A stretch of DNA of 64,000 nt from Streptomyces griseicoloratus (GTDB lineage Bacteria; Actinomycetota; Actinomycetes; Streptomycetales; Streptomycetaceae): assembly GCF_014534645.1 (NCBI RefSeq), contig NZ_JACVQF010000223.1, positions 248,001-312,000 of the forward strand, read 5' to 3'. Below the pieces are notes generated by a model. It had not been told where the DNA came from. It did not search any database and was given only the letters and a program-made list of their open reading frames with translations. A program made the translations under genes and the position numbers. Below, in pieces: positions 53,201 through 61,011 of this stretch (position 1 is its first letter; each line of letters begins with the position of its first letter).

Positions 53201-53424
53201 TGCAGGAACCCGCTCGGACCGGCGGCGTACGGCCGCTCGGCGCGCGGTGTCGTGGAGCCGGGGTCCGGCAGTGTGATCTCCGTGGTGGCGGAGGACGCCG
53301 TGGTGGCGGCCTCGGCCGTACCGTCGCCGTCCGGCAGGACGACGAGGGACGCGGCCGCCACGGCGACCGCGAGCGAGGAGACGGCGGCGGCTCGACCGCC
53401 CCGTCCCTGGGCGTGTCTGCCCAC
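50299..53424 (-). CDS. Secreted FG-GAP/VCBS-repeat protein
   Basis: A 1041-residue exported protein. The signal peptide (about 1-40) has Arg-rich QGRGGRAAAVSS and core LAVAVAAASLVVL. A long beta-rich region follows (about 50-680), probably a propeller with a recurrent Trp/Gly pattern. A FlgD-like Ig segment (VSATWNGRTASGAYFPNGAFTW) comes next, then at least four VCBS/FG-GAP repeats whose Ca-binding loops read DVSGDGRADLIAR, DLNGDGIGDLLVQ and DLTDDGKADLVSR. Likely an extracellular adhesion or scaffold protein; no catalytic motif seen. Cysteine pairs flank short loops. The ATG is preceded by GGGAGGGAA-like sequence. Confidence 0.85.
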   Translation of the reverse strand: MGRHAQGRGGRAAAVSSLAVAVAAASLVVLPDGDGTAEAATTASSATTEITLPDPGSTTPRAERPYAAGPSGFLHRSGGVPGMLWTNPADGTTVTVKKADGSVYTPGAGCDVIGAECRTAWYGTDSDLVALPSSLTGNSVTLWDPATDRRTTVTTGDAYDYYRALAGDTVVTSDSLIDIVDGEQRRRPITGAPADIRDKEIVAADPEGVLFERGAALRYVDLESAVNTEVSTATDYPTHFVMSEDRIGWYESGRLHLKSRADLAAPEQVVTVPGPTVLDGKPVLIGDWLLFARDTDTATSKLLAVSLTDGSTRTLLNSAGKYTTPAPGDTALVTGGTGAADWWVQRVSLAADGSPKLEKLHQVPAVENAKTGIALSRGSLRVVEDDPGNDVMDTTSVRTLTTDGGATLSASDAKAGDAIAAKCPYPGAECSALWGNTGTDPEDVHLKTYYDGGSGLADADRLVATLDGWSDSTLAFGTTGGHIVDVSDGYAVYNSGGASPMQYVGEFGYGQQIKRSVRAAALNGSTLWSATTTAGTLTSYSLTERKTLTTVTVPKLGCVPTELQAAGRWVYWSCGTASAGVYDTKAATSTAVTPGDVLLGDGFTVRHDGAAGTLVLTDAVTGTTRVIASGLKDTGLAADRRYRWTVDEYTGLVAWFDAYERTHVATTGITPSAPTAFRTEAGSFVQPTSSEPWTGHWQLSRPATSWSLAFTSVQSGTTGRATRTVTGGATTGEVSATWNGRTASGAYFPNGAFTWTLKATGLGTTTPVTVATGKGYLLRGAPVPHDHVSPDGPDGRGDLLTLNSTGGLTFHSGTGTGGFGTKVSASGWATNIKAVPVADMSGDRCNDLLVRPSDGSLRLYKPACGAAAKPATAYTVVGTGGWNQYDVLTSPGDVSGDGRADLIARNSSTGAIYLYTATSTGKLSARVKLADNWKAYKKIVGTGDLNGDGIGDLLVQDTANTLYRYNGRGNGTFAARAKVFGNWGATYNAVLVVGDLTDDGKADLVSRDSSGTLWRNNGDGKGSFGARSKISTGWSGYKFLV

Positions 53425-53543
53425 GTGAGGTTCCCTCCCCGCGAGGGCCCCTGCCCTCGCACAAGTGGCCGGATGCTATCAGTCCTCGTGCGAGGGCTCG
53501 CGGGGCTTTTCGCGCAGGTGGGAGCCGACTTCCCGGACCGGCC

Positions 53544-53909
53544 CTAGCGGGCCACGAACTGGGTGAGGATGGCCTGGACCTCGTAGATGTCGACGCCCTT
53601 GGTGAAGGTCTTCTCGATCGGGGCCGGGGTGCCGGAGAGCCAGATCTTCAGTTCGGCGTCGAGGTCGAAGTGGCCGGCCGTCTCGACGGAGAAGTGGGTG
53701 ATGCTGCGGTAAGGGATGGAGTGGTACTCCGTCTTCTTGCCCGTGATGCCCTGCTTGTCGACCAGGATCAGGCGGCGGTCGGTGAACAGGATGGTGTCGC
53801 GGATCAGCAGGTACGCGGCGTGGACCTGCTCGCCGTGACCGAGCAGGCGCGCGTAGTCCTGCTGGGCCTTGGCCGGGTCGATGCTGTGCGCGTTGCCGAA
53901 CAGTGCCAT
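53544..53909 (-). CDS. Bacterial PH-domain protein
   Basis: A 121-residue protein of the bacterial PH-domain (bPH) family. An N-terminal helix (DPAKAQQDYARLL) precedes strands such as YLLIRDTILFTDRRLILVDKQG, KKTEYHSIPYRSITHFSVE and ELKIWLSGT, with the closing C-terminal helix DIYEVQAILTQFVA. No membrane segment. The role of this family is undefined. Compact single gene between the FG-GAP gene and metG. Confidence 0.82.
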   Translation of the reverse strand: MALFGNAHSIDPAKAQQDYARLLGHGEQVHAAYLLIRDTILFTDRRLILVDKQGITGKKTEYHSIPYRSITHFSVETAGHFDLDAELKIWLSGTPAPIEKTFTKGVDIYEVQAILTQFVAR

Positions 53910-53978
53910 GGACGCCCCCCGTGTGGCTGGATCACGTCTTCCCGTGATCTTCACGATGTGTTCGGAGTAACGGACGCG

Positions 53979-54012
53979 CGAGGGCCCGGGAACGGTTGCT
54001 CCCGGGCCCTCG
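53979..54012 (-). terminator. Terminator after metG
   Basis: A 13-bp perfect stem CGAGGGCCCGGGA / TCCCGGGCCCTCG with an 8-base loop lies 19 bp downstream of the metG stop. Confidence 0.85.
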
Positions 54013-54031
54013 GTGCGCGTCGTGCTGGGCG

Positions 54032-55753
54032 CTACGCGGACTGCGGCTCGCCGCCGAAGCGCTCCTTGTACGTCTCCAGGTCCTCGTCCGTCAGCTTGGC
54101 GAAGAGGACCGGCGGGACCGTGAACGGGGTGCCGGCGGTCACCGTGGTGAGGGCGCGGGCCTCCTCCGGCGTGACCCAGGCCGCCGTGTCGTCGGGCAGC
54201 GTGAAGGCCTGGCGCATCGCCGCCGAGGTCGCCGGGATGAACGGCTCCGAGACCACCGCGTAGAGGCGGATCAGGTTCATCGCCGTACGGAGCGTCAGCG
54301 CGGCGGCGTCCTTGTCGGTCTTGATCTCCAGCCAGGGGGCCTTCTCCTCCAGGTAGGAGTTGCCCGCCGACCACAGGGCCCGCAGCGCGGACGCGGCCTT
54401 GCGGAACTGGAGCGCCTCCATCTGGGTCTCGTACTCCGCGAGGAGCTTCGCGATCTCCTCACCGAGCCGGGCCTCCGCCTCGCCGGGCGTGCCGCCGGCC
54501 GGGACCTCCTCGCCGAAGCGCTTCTTGGAGAAGGACAGCACGCGGTTGACGAAGTTGCCGAGCGTGTCGGCGAGGTCCTTGTTGACCGTGGCGGTGAAGT
54601 GCTCCCAGGTGAAGGACGAGTCGTCCGACTCCGGGGCGTTGGCGATGAGGAAGTAGCGCCAGTAGTCGGCCGGGAGGATGTCCAGGGCCTGGTCGGTGAA
54701 GACGCCGCGCTTCTGGGACGTGGAGAACTTGCCGCCGTAGTACGTCAGCCAGTTGAAGGCCTTGACGTAGTCGACCTTCTTCCACGGCTCGCGGACGCCC
54801 AGCTCCGTCGCCGGGAACATCACCGTGTGGAACGGCACGTTGTCCTTGGCCATGAACTCCGTGTAGCGGACCGTGTCGTCGGCGTCGTACCACCACGACT
54901 TCCAGTCACGGTTCTCCGGGTCCTGGTCCGCCCACTCCTTCGTCGCGCCGATGTACTCGATCGGCGCGTCGAACCAGACGTAGAAGACCTTGCCCTCGGC
55001 CGCCAGGTCCGGCCACGTGTCGGCCGGGACCGGGACGCCCCAGTCCAGGTCGCGGGTGATCGCACGGTCGTGCAGGCCCTCGTTGAGCCACTTGCGGGCG
55101 ATCGAGGACGCCAGCTGGGGCCAGTCCTCCTCGTGCCGGGCCACCCACTCCTCGACCTCGTGCTGGAGCTTGGACTGCAGGAGGAAGAGGTGCTTGGTCT
55201 CACGGACCTCCAGGTCGGTGGAGCCGGAGATCGCGGAGCGGGGGTTGATCAGGTCCGTGGGGTCGAGGACCCGGGTGCAGTTCTCGCACTGGTCGCCGCG
55301 GGCCTTGTCGTAGCCGCAGTGGGGGCAGGTGCCCTCCACGTAGCGGTCCGGGAGGAAGCGGCCGTCGGCGGGGCTGTACACCTGGCGGATGGCGCGCTCT
55401 TCGATGAAGCCGTTCTCGTTGAGCTTGCGGGCGAAGTGCTGGGTGATCTCGACGTTCTCCGGCGAGGAGCTGCGGCCGAAGTAGTCGAAGGCGAGCGCGA
55501 AGCCGTCGTAGACCGCCTTCTGGGCGTCGTGCGCCTGCGCGCAGAACTCGTCGACGGGCAGTCCCTGCTCCTTCGCGGCCAGCTCCGCCGGGGTGCCGTG
55601 CTCGTCCGTCGCGCAGATGTAGAGGACCTCGTGGCCGCGCTGGCGCAGGTAACGGGAGTAGACGTCCGCCGGGAGCATGGACCCCACCATGTTGCCCAGG
55701 TGCTTGATCCCGTTGATGTACGGAAGGGCGCTGGTGATGAGGTGTCGAGCCAT
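54032..55753 (-). CDS. metG: Methionyl-tRNA synthetase
   Basis: A 573-residue class I synthetase charging tRNA-Met. The HIGH-equivalent is HLGN in [18 protein letters not shown] (near residue 19). A zinc knuckle is formed by CPHCGY...CENC (about 142-157). The KMSKS-equivalent reads KFSTS followed by QKRGVF (near 345), the KxSTS variant rather than the Escherichia form. The helical anticodon domain completes the protein. No C-terminal tRNA-binding dimer domain is present. The ATG was chosen as the start of the conserved [13 protein letters not shown]. Confidence 0.95.
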   Translation of the reverse strand: MARHLITSALPYINGIKHLGNMVGSMLPADVYSRYLRQRGHEVLYICATDEHGTPAELAAKEQGLPVDEFCAQAHDAQKAVYDGFALAFDYFGRSSSPENVEITQHFARKLNENGFIEERAIRQVYSPADGRFLPDRYVEGTCPHCGYDKARGDQCENCTRVLDPTDLINPRSAISGSTDLEVRETKHLFLLQSKLQHEVEEWVARHEEDWPQLASSIARKWLNEGLHDRAITRDLDWGVPVPADTWPDLAAEGKVFYVWFDAPIEYIGATKEWADQDPENRDWKSWWYDADDTVRYTEFMAKDNVPFHTVMFPATELGVREPWKKVDYVKAFNWLTYYGGKFSTSQKRGVFTDQALDILPADYWRYFLIANAPESDDSSFTWEHFTATVNKDLADTLGNFVNRVLSFSKKRFGEEVPAGGTPGEAEARLGEEIAKLLAEYETQMEALQFRKAASALRALWSAGNSYLEEKAPWLEIKTDKDAAALTLRTAMNLIRLYAVVSEPFIPATSAAMRQAFTLPDDTAAWVTPEEARALTTVTAGTPFTVPPVLFAKLTDEDLETYKERFGGEPQSA

Positions 55754-55920
55754 CGCGGGCTGCTCCCAGGTCGTTACGTGAAGTGACGATCTCGTGGTTT
55801 CGGGTCGTCCTTGGAACCTTGAAATCGTAGCCGACACGGGTGGGCCGCCCGCCTTCCGTTTTGAGGGGTGGAAGGGGGCGGCCCGGGTTGTGGGGCGGCG
55901 CTGCCGGCGCTGCTGCGGCC

Positions 55921-55940
55921 GCTACGGCCGGCTACGGCCG
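55921..55940. repeat. 10-bp tandem repeat across the VWA gene stop
   Basis: GCTACGGCCG occurs twice in direct succession. The second copy holds the stop codon (CTA = TAG on the minus strand) and the other repeats it just downstream. Confidence 0.8.
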
Positions 55941-57428
55941 CCAGGAGGCCAGCAGGCCCTCGTAGAGCTCCTTGTCCGTCAGCTCGCGGGGGGTCTCGCC
56001 GGCGAGGAAGTGGGACGTGTTGGGCGTCTTGAGCTTGCGGAGGTAGTCGAACGCCTTGTTCTCCGGGTCGCCGAAGGCGACGAAGGCGAAGAACACGTCG
56101 GGGTGGTGCTTCGCGGCGTCCGTGAGGGACTGGGTGGCGGGGGTCTTGGCGTCGGGCGCGCCGTCCGTCTGGAAGACCACCAGGGCGGGGGTGCCAGGTG
56201 CTTCCTTCTCGTGGTGGGCGAGGACGGCCTCGACGGCCGCGTGGTAGCTGGTGCGGCCCATGCGGCCGAGGGTGCCGTGCAGCTCGTCGATCTTGTTCTC
56301 GTGGTCGGTGAGGGTGAGCTCGCCGGTGCCGTCCACGTCCGTGGAGAAGAACGTGACGTGGACCGTGGCCTCGGGGTCGAGGTGGGCGGCGAGGGCGAGG
56401 GTCTGCTCGGCGAGGGCCTGGGCGGAGCCGTCCTTGTAGTACGGGCGCATGGAGGCGGAGCGGTCCAGGACGAGGTGGACCTTGGCGCGGGTGCCGGTGA
56501 GGCTGTGCTTCTTGAGGGCGGTGCCGGCGGCCTTGTAGGCGGTGGTGAGGCCGGGGGCGCGGGTGCGGATGCGGGCGGCGGGGGTGGCGGGCTTGGGGGG
56601 TGCGGCCTCGGCTTCGCCTTCGGCCTCCGTGTTGCCACCCGCACCACCCGTGCTGCCTTCGTCGTCGGGTGCGGGGGCCTCCGGCTCGGCTGCCTCTGGT
56701 GCGGCCTCGGCTTCGCCTTCGGCCTTCGTATTCCCGCCCGCACCACCCGTGCTGCTTGCGCCCTCGGGTGCGGGTGGCCCCTGTGGGGTGTCCTCGCCGC
56801 CGGCGGCTGCCGCGGGTTCGGGGGTGGGGGCGGCCGCCGTCGGCTGGGGCTCGGGCTGGGCGGCTGCCTCCGGTTCAGGCTGGGCCTCGGGCTGGGGGGT
56901 CGGCTCCGGCTCCGGCTGCGGTTCGGCTGCGGGAGCCTCCGGCGTCTCCGTTTCGGCTGCCTCCGGTGCGGGCTCCGGGTTGGGCTCGGCTGCTTCCGGC
57001 GTTGATTCCGGCCGGGGCTCGGCTGCCTCTGGTGCCGTTTCCGGCTCCGTCGTGGGTGGTGCTGTGGCCGCCTCGGGTTCCGGAGCGCTTTCGAGGGCGG
57101 GCTCCGGGGCCGGTTCCGTCGGTGTCCGGTCGTCCGGGGCCTGGGACGGTTTCGGGACCGTGACGTTGTCGAAGGCCGCGGCGACGAGTTCGTGTTCGTC
57201 GCCGGTGGCCGCGCGGGGCTCGGGGACGTGGGCCCTGGGCGCGGACTCGGCGGGCTCGGCGGGTTCGGGGGACGCGGTGGGCTGGGGCGGGACCGTCGCC
57301 TCCGGCGTGGCCGGTGCCGTGTCCTGGGCGGCCGGCGCCGCCGACTCCTGCGGCGCATCCTCCGCCTGGGCGGCCCGTGCTCTGCGTGACCGGCCGAACG
57401 CGTTCCGCAGGAGAGAGAGAATGCCCAT
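55932..57428 (-). CDS. VWA-domain protein with long Pro/Glu/Ala linker
   Basis: A 498-residue protein. A short basic N-terminus (GILSLLRNAFGRSRRAR) is followed by ~260 residues rich in Pro, Glu and Ala. The C-terminal von Willebrand A domain (about 312-498) has a complete MIDAS DRSASM (DxSxS), the Thr region GRTSYHAAVEAV and Asp in FQTDGAPD. The VWA half resembles TerY/TerF-type tellurite or stress proteins, but no ter genes lie here. The linker contains a recent ~58-bp DNA duplication, showing it tolerates length change. No signal peptide, so cytosolic. Confidence 0.85.
   Translation of the reverse strand: MGILSLLRNAFGRSRRARAAQAEDAPQESAAPAAQDTAPATPEATVPPQPTASPEPAEPAESAPRAHVPEPRAATGDEHELVAAAFDNVTVPKPSQAPDDRTPTEPAPEPALESAPEPEAATAPPTTEPETAPEAAEPRPESTPEAAEPNPEPAPEAAETETPEAPAAEPQPEPEPTPQPEAQPEPEAAAQPEPQPTAAAPTPEPAAAAGGEDTPQGPPAPEGASSTGGAGGNTKAEGEAEAAPEAAEPEAPAPDDEGSTGGAGGNTEAEGEAEAAPPKPATPAARIRTRAPGLTTAYKAAGTALKKHSLTGTRAKVHLVLDRSASMRPYYKDGSAQALAEQTLALAAHLDPEATVHVTFFSTDVDGTGELTLTDHENKIDELHGTLGRMGRTSYHAAVEAVLAHHEKEAPGTPALVVFQTDGAPDAKTPATQSLTDAAKHHPDVFFAFVAFGDPENKAFDYLRKLKTPNTSHFLAGETPRELTDKELYEGLLASWRP
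56599..56755. repeat. 58-bp direct repeat (period 99 bp) in the VWA protein linker
   Basis: Copies at 56599-56656 and 56698-56755 differ at only a few positions. In protein they give the duplicated pattern STGGAGGNT-(K/E)-AEGEAEAAP. In-frame duplication within disordered coding sequence. Confidence 0.8.
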
Positions 57429-57615
57429 GTGCGCAACCCTTCGCGTGAGTTGTAGCCCGTCAATCCCTGGCCAGGACGGACACGTAAGGTTAGCGGCCCC
57501 GGCTTGTGATCTTGTGCAGGGTCTGCCAGGAAAGTCCGGGCGCGTCAAGGGACGGATCGAGTCGACGACGGCGTCCCGGCGGGGTTGGCGGACAATTCCC
57601 CTCCGGCCGCCGGGG

Positions 57616-57637
57616 GTTCACTCGCCGTTCATCCCGG
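57616..57637 (+). promoter_or_regulatory. PHO box (PhoP operator) upstream of the PhoX-type phosphatase
   Basis: Two adjacent 11-bp direct repeats, GTTCACTCGCC and GTTCATCCCGG, match the Streptomyces PhoP operator unit GTTCAYYYNNN. Located about 80 bp before the phosphatase start, they predict activation by PhoR-PhoP under phosphate limitation. Confidence 0.7.
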
Positions 57638-57716
57638 CGCCCGTCTCCCGCACGTATGTGCCCCTACGGTCGCGCTGACACCAAGGGCATCCAGGGATTC
57701 TCAAGGGGAGAACAGA

Positions 57717-59795
57717 GTGCGCAAGCTGCTGCCGTTGATCGGAACGCCGTCCGGTTCCCACCCCGGCGGCCGGTCCGCCATGACCTGTCGTTTCCGGTGT
57801 GGTGACGCCTGCTTCCACGAGGTACCCAACACCAGTTCCAACGAGTACGTCGGCGATGTCATCGCGGGCGCACTCAGCCGCCGTTCGATGATGCGTGCCG
57901 CCGCCGTCGTGACCGTCGCCGCGGCCGGTGCCGGAGCCGTGGGCGTGGCGGGTGCGCCGTCGGCGCAGGCGGCGCCGGTGGCCGGAAAGGGGCAGGGCCA
58001 CGGCAGCGCACCGAAGGGTGCGCGGGGCCTGCGCTTCACGCCCGTGGCGCCCAACACCGAGGACGCCGTCGTCGTCCCCGAGGGTTACCGTCAGGACGTC
58101 GTGATCCGCTGGGGCGAGCCCATCCTGCGCGGGGCGCCCGCGTTCGACCCCGAGAAGCAGACCGCCAAGGCGCAGGCCGGGCAGTTCGGGTACAACAACG
58201 ACTTCCTCGCGCTGCTGCCGCTGCACGGCGAGCGCGGCCGGCAGCTCCTCGTCGCCAACCACGAGTACACCGACGAGGTGCTGATGTTCCGGGGCTACGA
58301 CCCCGAGAACCCGACCCGCGAGCAGGTCGAGATCGCGTGGGCCGCGCACGGGCTGTCCGCCGTGGTCGTCGAGGAGGACCGCCGGAGCGGGAGGCTGACG
58401 CCGGTGCCCCGGCACCACCTCAACCGGCGCGTCACCGCCACCACCGAGTTCCGGCTCACCGGTCCGGCCGCCGGTTCCGACCTCGTCAAGACCTCCGCCG
58501 ACCGCACCGGCACCAAGGTGCTCGGCACCCTCAACAACTGCTCCGGCGGCACCACCCCGTGGGGCACGACCCTGCACGGCGAGGAGAACTTCAACCAGTA
58601 CTTCGCCAACAGCAGCCGGGCCACGGACAAGCGGTACGGCGTCGGCACCGGCGCCACCGAGCGCAAGTGGGAGCGCTTCGACAAGCGGTTCGACGTCGCC
58701 CAGGAGCCGAACGAGGTGCACCGCTTCGGGTACGTCGTCGAGCTGGACCCGTACGACCCCACCTCCACGCCCCGCAAGCACACCCTCCTCGGCCGCTTCA
58801 AGCACGAGGCGGCGACCGTGCGGCTGACGCAGGACGGGCGGCCCGTCGTCTACACGGGTGACGACGAGCGGTTCGACTACTTCTACAAGTTCGTCGGCAG
58901 CAAGCGGATGAAGCGGGGCAGCAGCCGCAGCGTCCGCGAGCACAACCTGTCGCTGCTCGACGAGGGCACCCTCTACGTCGCCAAGCTCACCGGAGACTCC
59001 CCGGCCACCGACATCGACGGCAGCGGGAAGCTCCCGGCCGACGGCGAGTTCGACGGCAGCGGCCGGTGGATCCCGCTGGTCACCGCCACCGCGGACGGCG
59101 CCGTCTCGCACGTCGAGGGCATGACCGCGGAGGAGGTCTGCGTCTTCACGCGGCTGGCCGGCGACAAGGTGGGCGCCACGAAGATGGACCGGCCCGAGGA
59201 CATCGAGCCCTCCCCGCACACCGGCAAGGTCTACGTCGCCCTCACCAACAACTCCAACCGCGGCAAGTCCGGATACGCGGGCCCCGACGAGGCCAACCCG
59301 CGCAGCAGCAACAAGCACGGCCACGTCCTGGAGCTGACCGAGCGCTTCAACCGGCCGGAGAGCACCACGTTCGCCTGGTCGCTGTTCCTGGTGGCCGGCG
59401 ACCCGGAGGACCCGTCGACGTACTTCGCGGGCTTCCCGAAGGACGCCGTCAGCCCGATCTCCTGCCCGGACAACGTGGCCTTCGACGACCACGGCAACCT
59501 GTGGCTGTCCACCGACGGCAACGCCCTCGGCAACCACGACGGCCTCTTCGGCGTGGCGACGAAGGGCGACCGGCGCGGCGAGCTGAAGCAGTTCCTGACC
59601 GTGCCGAACGGCGCGGAGACCTGCGGCCCGGTCATCCAGGACCGGCGCGTCCTGGTCGCCGTGCAGCACCCGGGCGAGATCGACGGCGCCTCGGTGGAGA
59701 AGCCGGCCAGCACCTGGCCCGACGGGCCGGGGAAGATCGTGCGCCCGGCGGTCGTGGCGGTGTGGCGCGCGGACGGCCGCGACATCGGCGTCTGA
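57717..59795 (+). CDS. Tat-exported PhoX-family alkaline phosphatase (DUF839)
   Basis: A 692-residue secreted phosphatase of the PhoX type (Ca/Fe-dependent phosphomonoesterase). A long N-region ends in a twin-arginine signal, SRRSMMRAAAVVTVAAAG (about residues 58-80), cleaved near APSAQAAP. Conserved DUF839 segments include LLVANHEYTDEVLMFRGY, GTLNNCSGGTTPWGTTLHGEEN and PEDIEPSPHTGKVYVALTNN (metal-site acidic residues). GTG start after AAGGGGAG. A PHO box lies upstream, consistent with phosphate scavenging. The ~45 residues before the Tat motif are usual for this actinobacterial group. Confidence 0.92.
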   Translation: MRKLLPLIGTPSGSHPGGRSAMTCRFRCGDACFHEVPNTSSNEYVGDVIAGALSRRSMMRAAAVVTVAAAGAGAVGVAGAPSAQAAPVAGKGQGHGSAPKGARGLRFTPVAPNTEDAVVVPEGYRQDVVIRWGEPILRGAPAFDPEKQTAKAQAGQFGYNNDFLALLPLHGERGRQLLVANHEYTDEVLMFRGYDPENPTREQVEIAWAAHGLSAVVVEEDRRSGRLTPVPRHHLNRRVTATTEFRLTGPAAGSDLVKTSADRTGTKVLGTLNNCSGGTTPWGTTLHGEENFNQYFANSSRATDKRYGVGTGATERKWERFDKRFDVAQEPNEVHRFGYVVELDPYDPTSTPRKHTLLGRFKHEAATVRLTQDGRPVVYTGDDERFDYFYKFVGSKRMKRGSSRSVREHNLSLLDEGTLYVAKLTGDSPATDIDGSGKLPADGEFDGSGRWIPLVTATADGAVSHVEGMTAEEVCVFTRLAGDKVGATKMDRPEDIEPSPHTGKVYVALTNNSNRGKSGYAGPDEANPRSSNKHGHVLELTERFNRPESTTFAWSLFLVAGDPEDPSTYFAGFPKDAVSPISCPDNVAFDDHGNLWLSTDGNALGNHDGLFGVATKGDRRGELKQFLTVPNGAETCGPVIQDRRVLVAVQHPGEIDGASVEKPASTWPDGPGKIVRPAVVAVWRADGRDIGV

Positions 59796-59838
59796 GCGTG
59801 ACCACGGCGCCGTACGGCCGTCCCCGTGCGGCGCCGGG

Positions 59839-60882
59839 TCACTCGCCCCCGTGCAGCGTGAGGTCGACGACCAGCGCGCGGTGGTCGGTGTCGGCCAGGT
59901 CGAGGAAGCGGGCGCGGTGCGCGGCGAAGTCCTCCGACACCAGCACGTGGTCGATCTGCACCCCCAGTGTCGGGGCGGTCCTGGCCGGCCAACTGGGCGT
60001 CCGGTCGGCACCGGCCAGGCGGGCGGCGTCGCGCAGGCCGGTGTCGAGGATGCGGCGGAAGGCCGCGTGGTCCTGGGAGGCGTTGAAGTCGCCGGCGACG
60101 ACGGTGGGGGTCCCGGTGTCCTCCGCGACGGCGTCGCGCAGGGCGTCCAGCTCCTCGCGCCACAGGCCGACCTGGTCCGGCAGCGGGGGCATCGGGTGGG
60201 CGAGCTGGAGCCGTACGGCGTGCCCGCGCACGTCGGCGACGGCGCCGGGCATGCCCATGGTGGCGGGGACGCCGGGCCCGGCCCGGAGCGGGAACCGGCT
60301 GAGGATGACGGACCCCTCGGAGCCGCCGCCCTCGACGGCCCGGCGGTGGGGGTAGCCGTCCGCGAGTTCCCGCCGCAGCGCCGCGTCGCACGAGTACTCG
60401 CACTCCTGCACGAAAAGGATGTCCGGTTTCTCGCGGCCCACGGCGGCGACCAGCGAGTCGGTGCCCTGTCCGAACTCCACGTTCGAGGTGAGCACCCGCA
60501 CCTCGGCGACGGGAGGGCCGGAGGGATCGGCGGTCTTGCCGTACGGCTCGATGAACCAGGCCAGTGACCCCAGCAGGGCGACCCCCCACACCGCCCCGGT
60601 CCACCAGCGGGCGAGCAGCGTCAGCAGCAGCCCGGCCCCGGTCGGCACGAGCAGCCAGGGCAGGAAGGCGAGCAGCTGCGGCACCGGCGTGATGCCGTCG
60701 CTGTCGGCGGCCCGGCAGCCGACGACCACGCTCACCCCGGCGAACAGCAGCCCGGCGCACCAGGCCCCGGACCGCCGGCCGGTCCGGCGCCCCTCCGCAC
60801 GGCCGCGGGAGTCCGTCCGCTCATCGGTCACCGTGTCCGTGTCCACGTCCGGCCTTCCGCTCGCGGGGTGCGGCGCCCACAC
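59839..60882 (-). CDS. Membrane-anchored endonuclease/exonuclease/phosphatase family protein
   Basis: A 347-residue protein with three N-terminal helices (CAGLLFAGVSVVVGCRA, LLAFLPWLLVPTGAGLLLTLLA, WGVALLGSLAWFI). They are followed by an EEP hydrolase domain facing outside: VRVLTSNVEFG, ILFVQECEYS (catalytic Glu), TVVAGDFNASQDH (Asp, Asn) and DTDHRALVVDLTL (final Asp-His). Could hydrolyse phosphodiesters or nucleic acids for phosphate recovery beside the phosphatase gene. The GTG start is poorly supported, and a downstream GTG at DTDTVTDERTD is possible. Confidence 0.85.
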   Translation of the reverse strand: MWAPHPASGRPDVDTDTVTDERTDSRGRAEGRRTGRRSGAWCAGLLFAGVSVVVGCRAADSDGITPVPQLLAFLPWLLVPTGAGLLLTLLARWWTGAVWGVALLGSLAWFIEPYGKTADPSGPPVAEVRVLTSNVEFGQGTDSLVAAVGREKPDILFVQECEYSCDAALRRELADGYPHRRAVEGGGSEGSVILSRFPLRAGPGVPATMGMPGAVADVRGHAVRLQLAHPMPPLPDQVGLWREELDALRDAVAEDTGTPTVVAGDFNASQDHAAFRRILDTGLRDAARLAGADRTPSWPARTAPTLGVQIDHVLVSEDFAAHRARFLDLADTDHRALVVDLTLHGGE

Positions 60883-61011
60883 CTGAGGTCCCCGAATCCC
60901 CGAATCCCAGAGATGCCCGAATCCTCCCTCAAAGACGGGACGCGGGGGTGGAAAGTTGCCCCTCCGGCCGCACCTGAGGCCGGGCGGGCGCCCTTCGCCA
61001 GGTACGGGCGC

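Noticed and set aside
50992-53547. About 850-codon plus-strand frame opposite the FG-GAP protein
   Set aside because: Gly/Val/Arg low-information translation with no start signal; the minus-strand gene has a signal peptide and calcium-loop repeats.
55760-55800. A third parS site near TTACGTGAAGTGAC
   Set aside because: It breaks the palindrome at several positions (GTTACGTGAAGTGA versus GTTTCACGTGAAAC).
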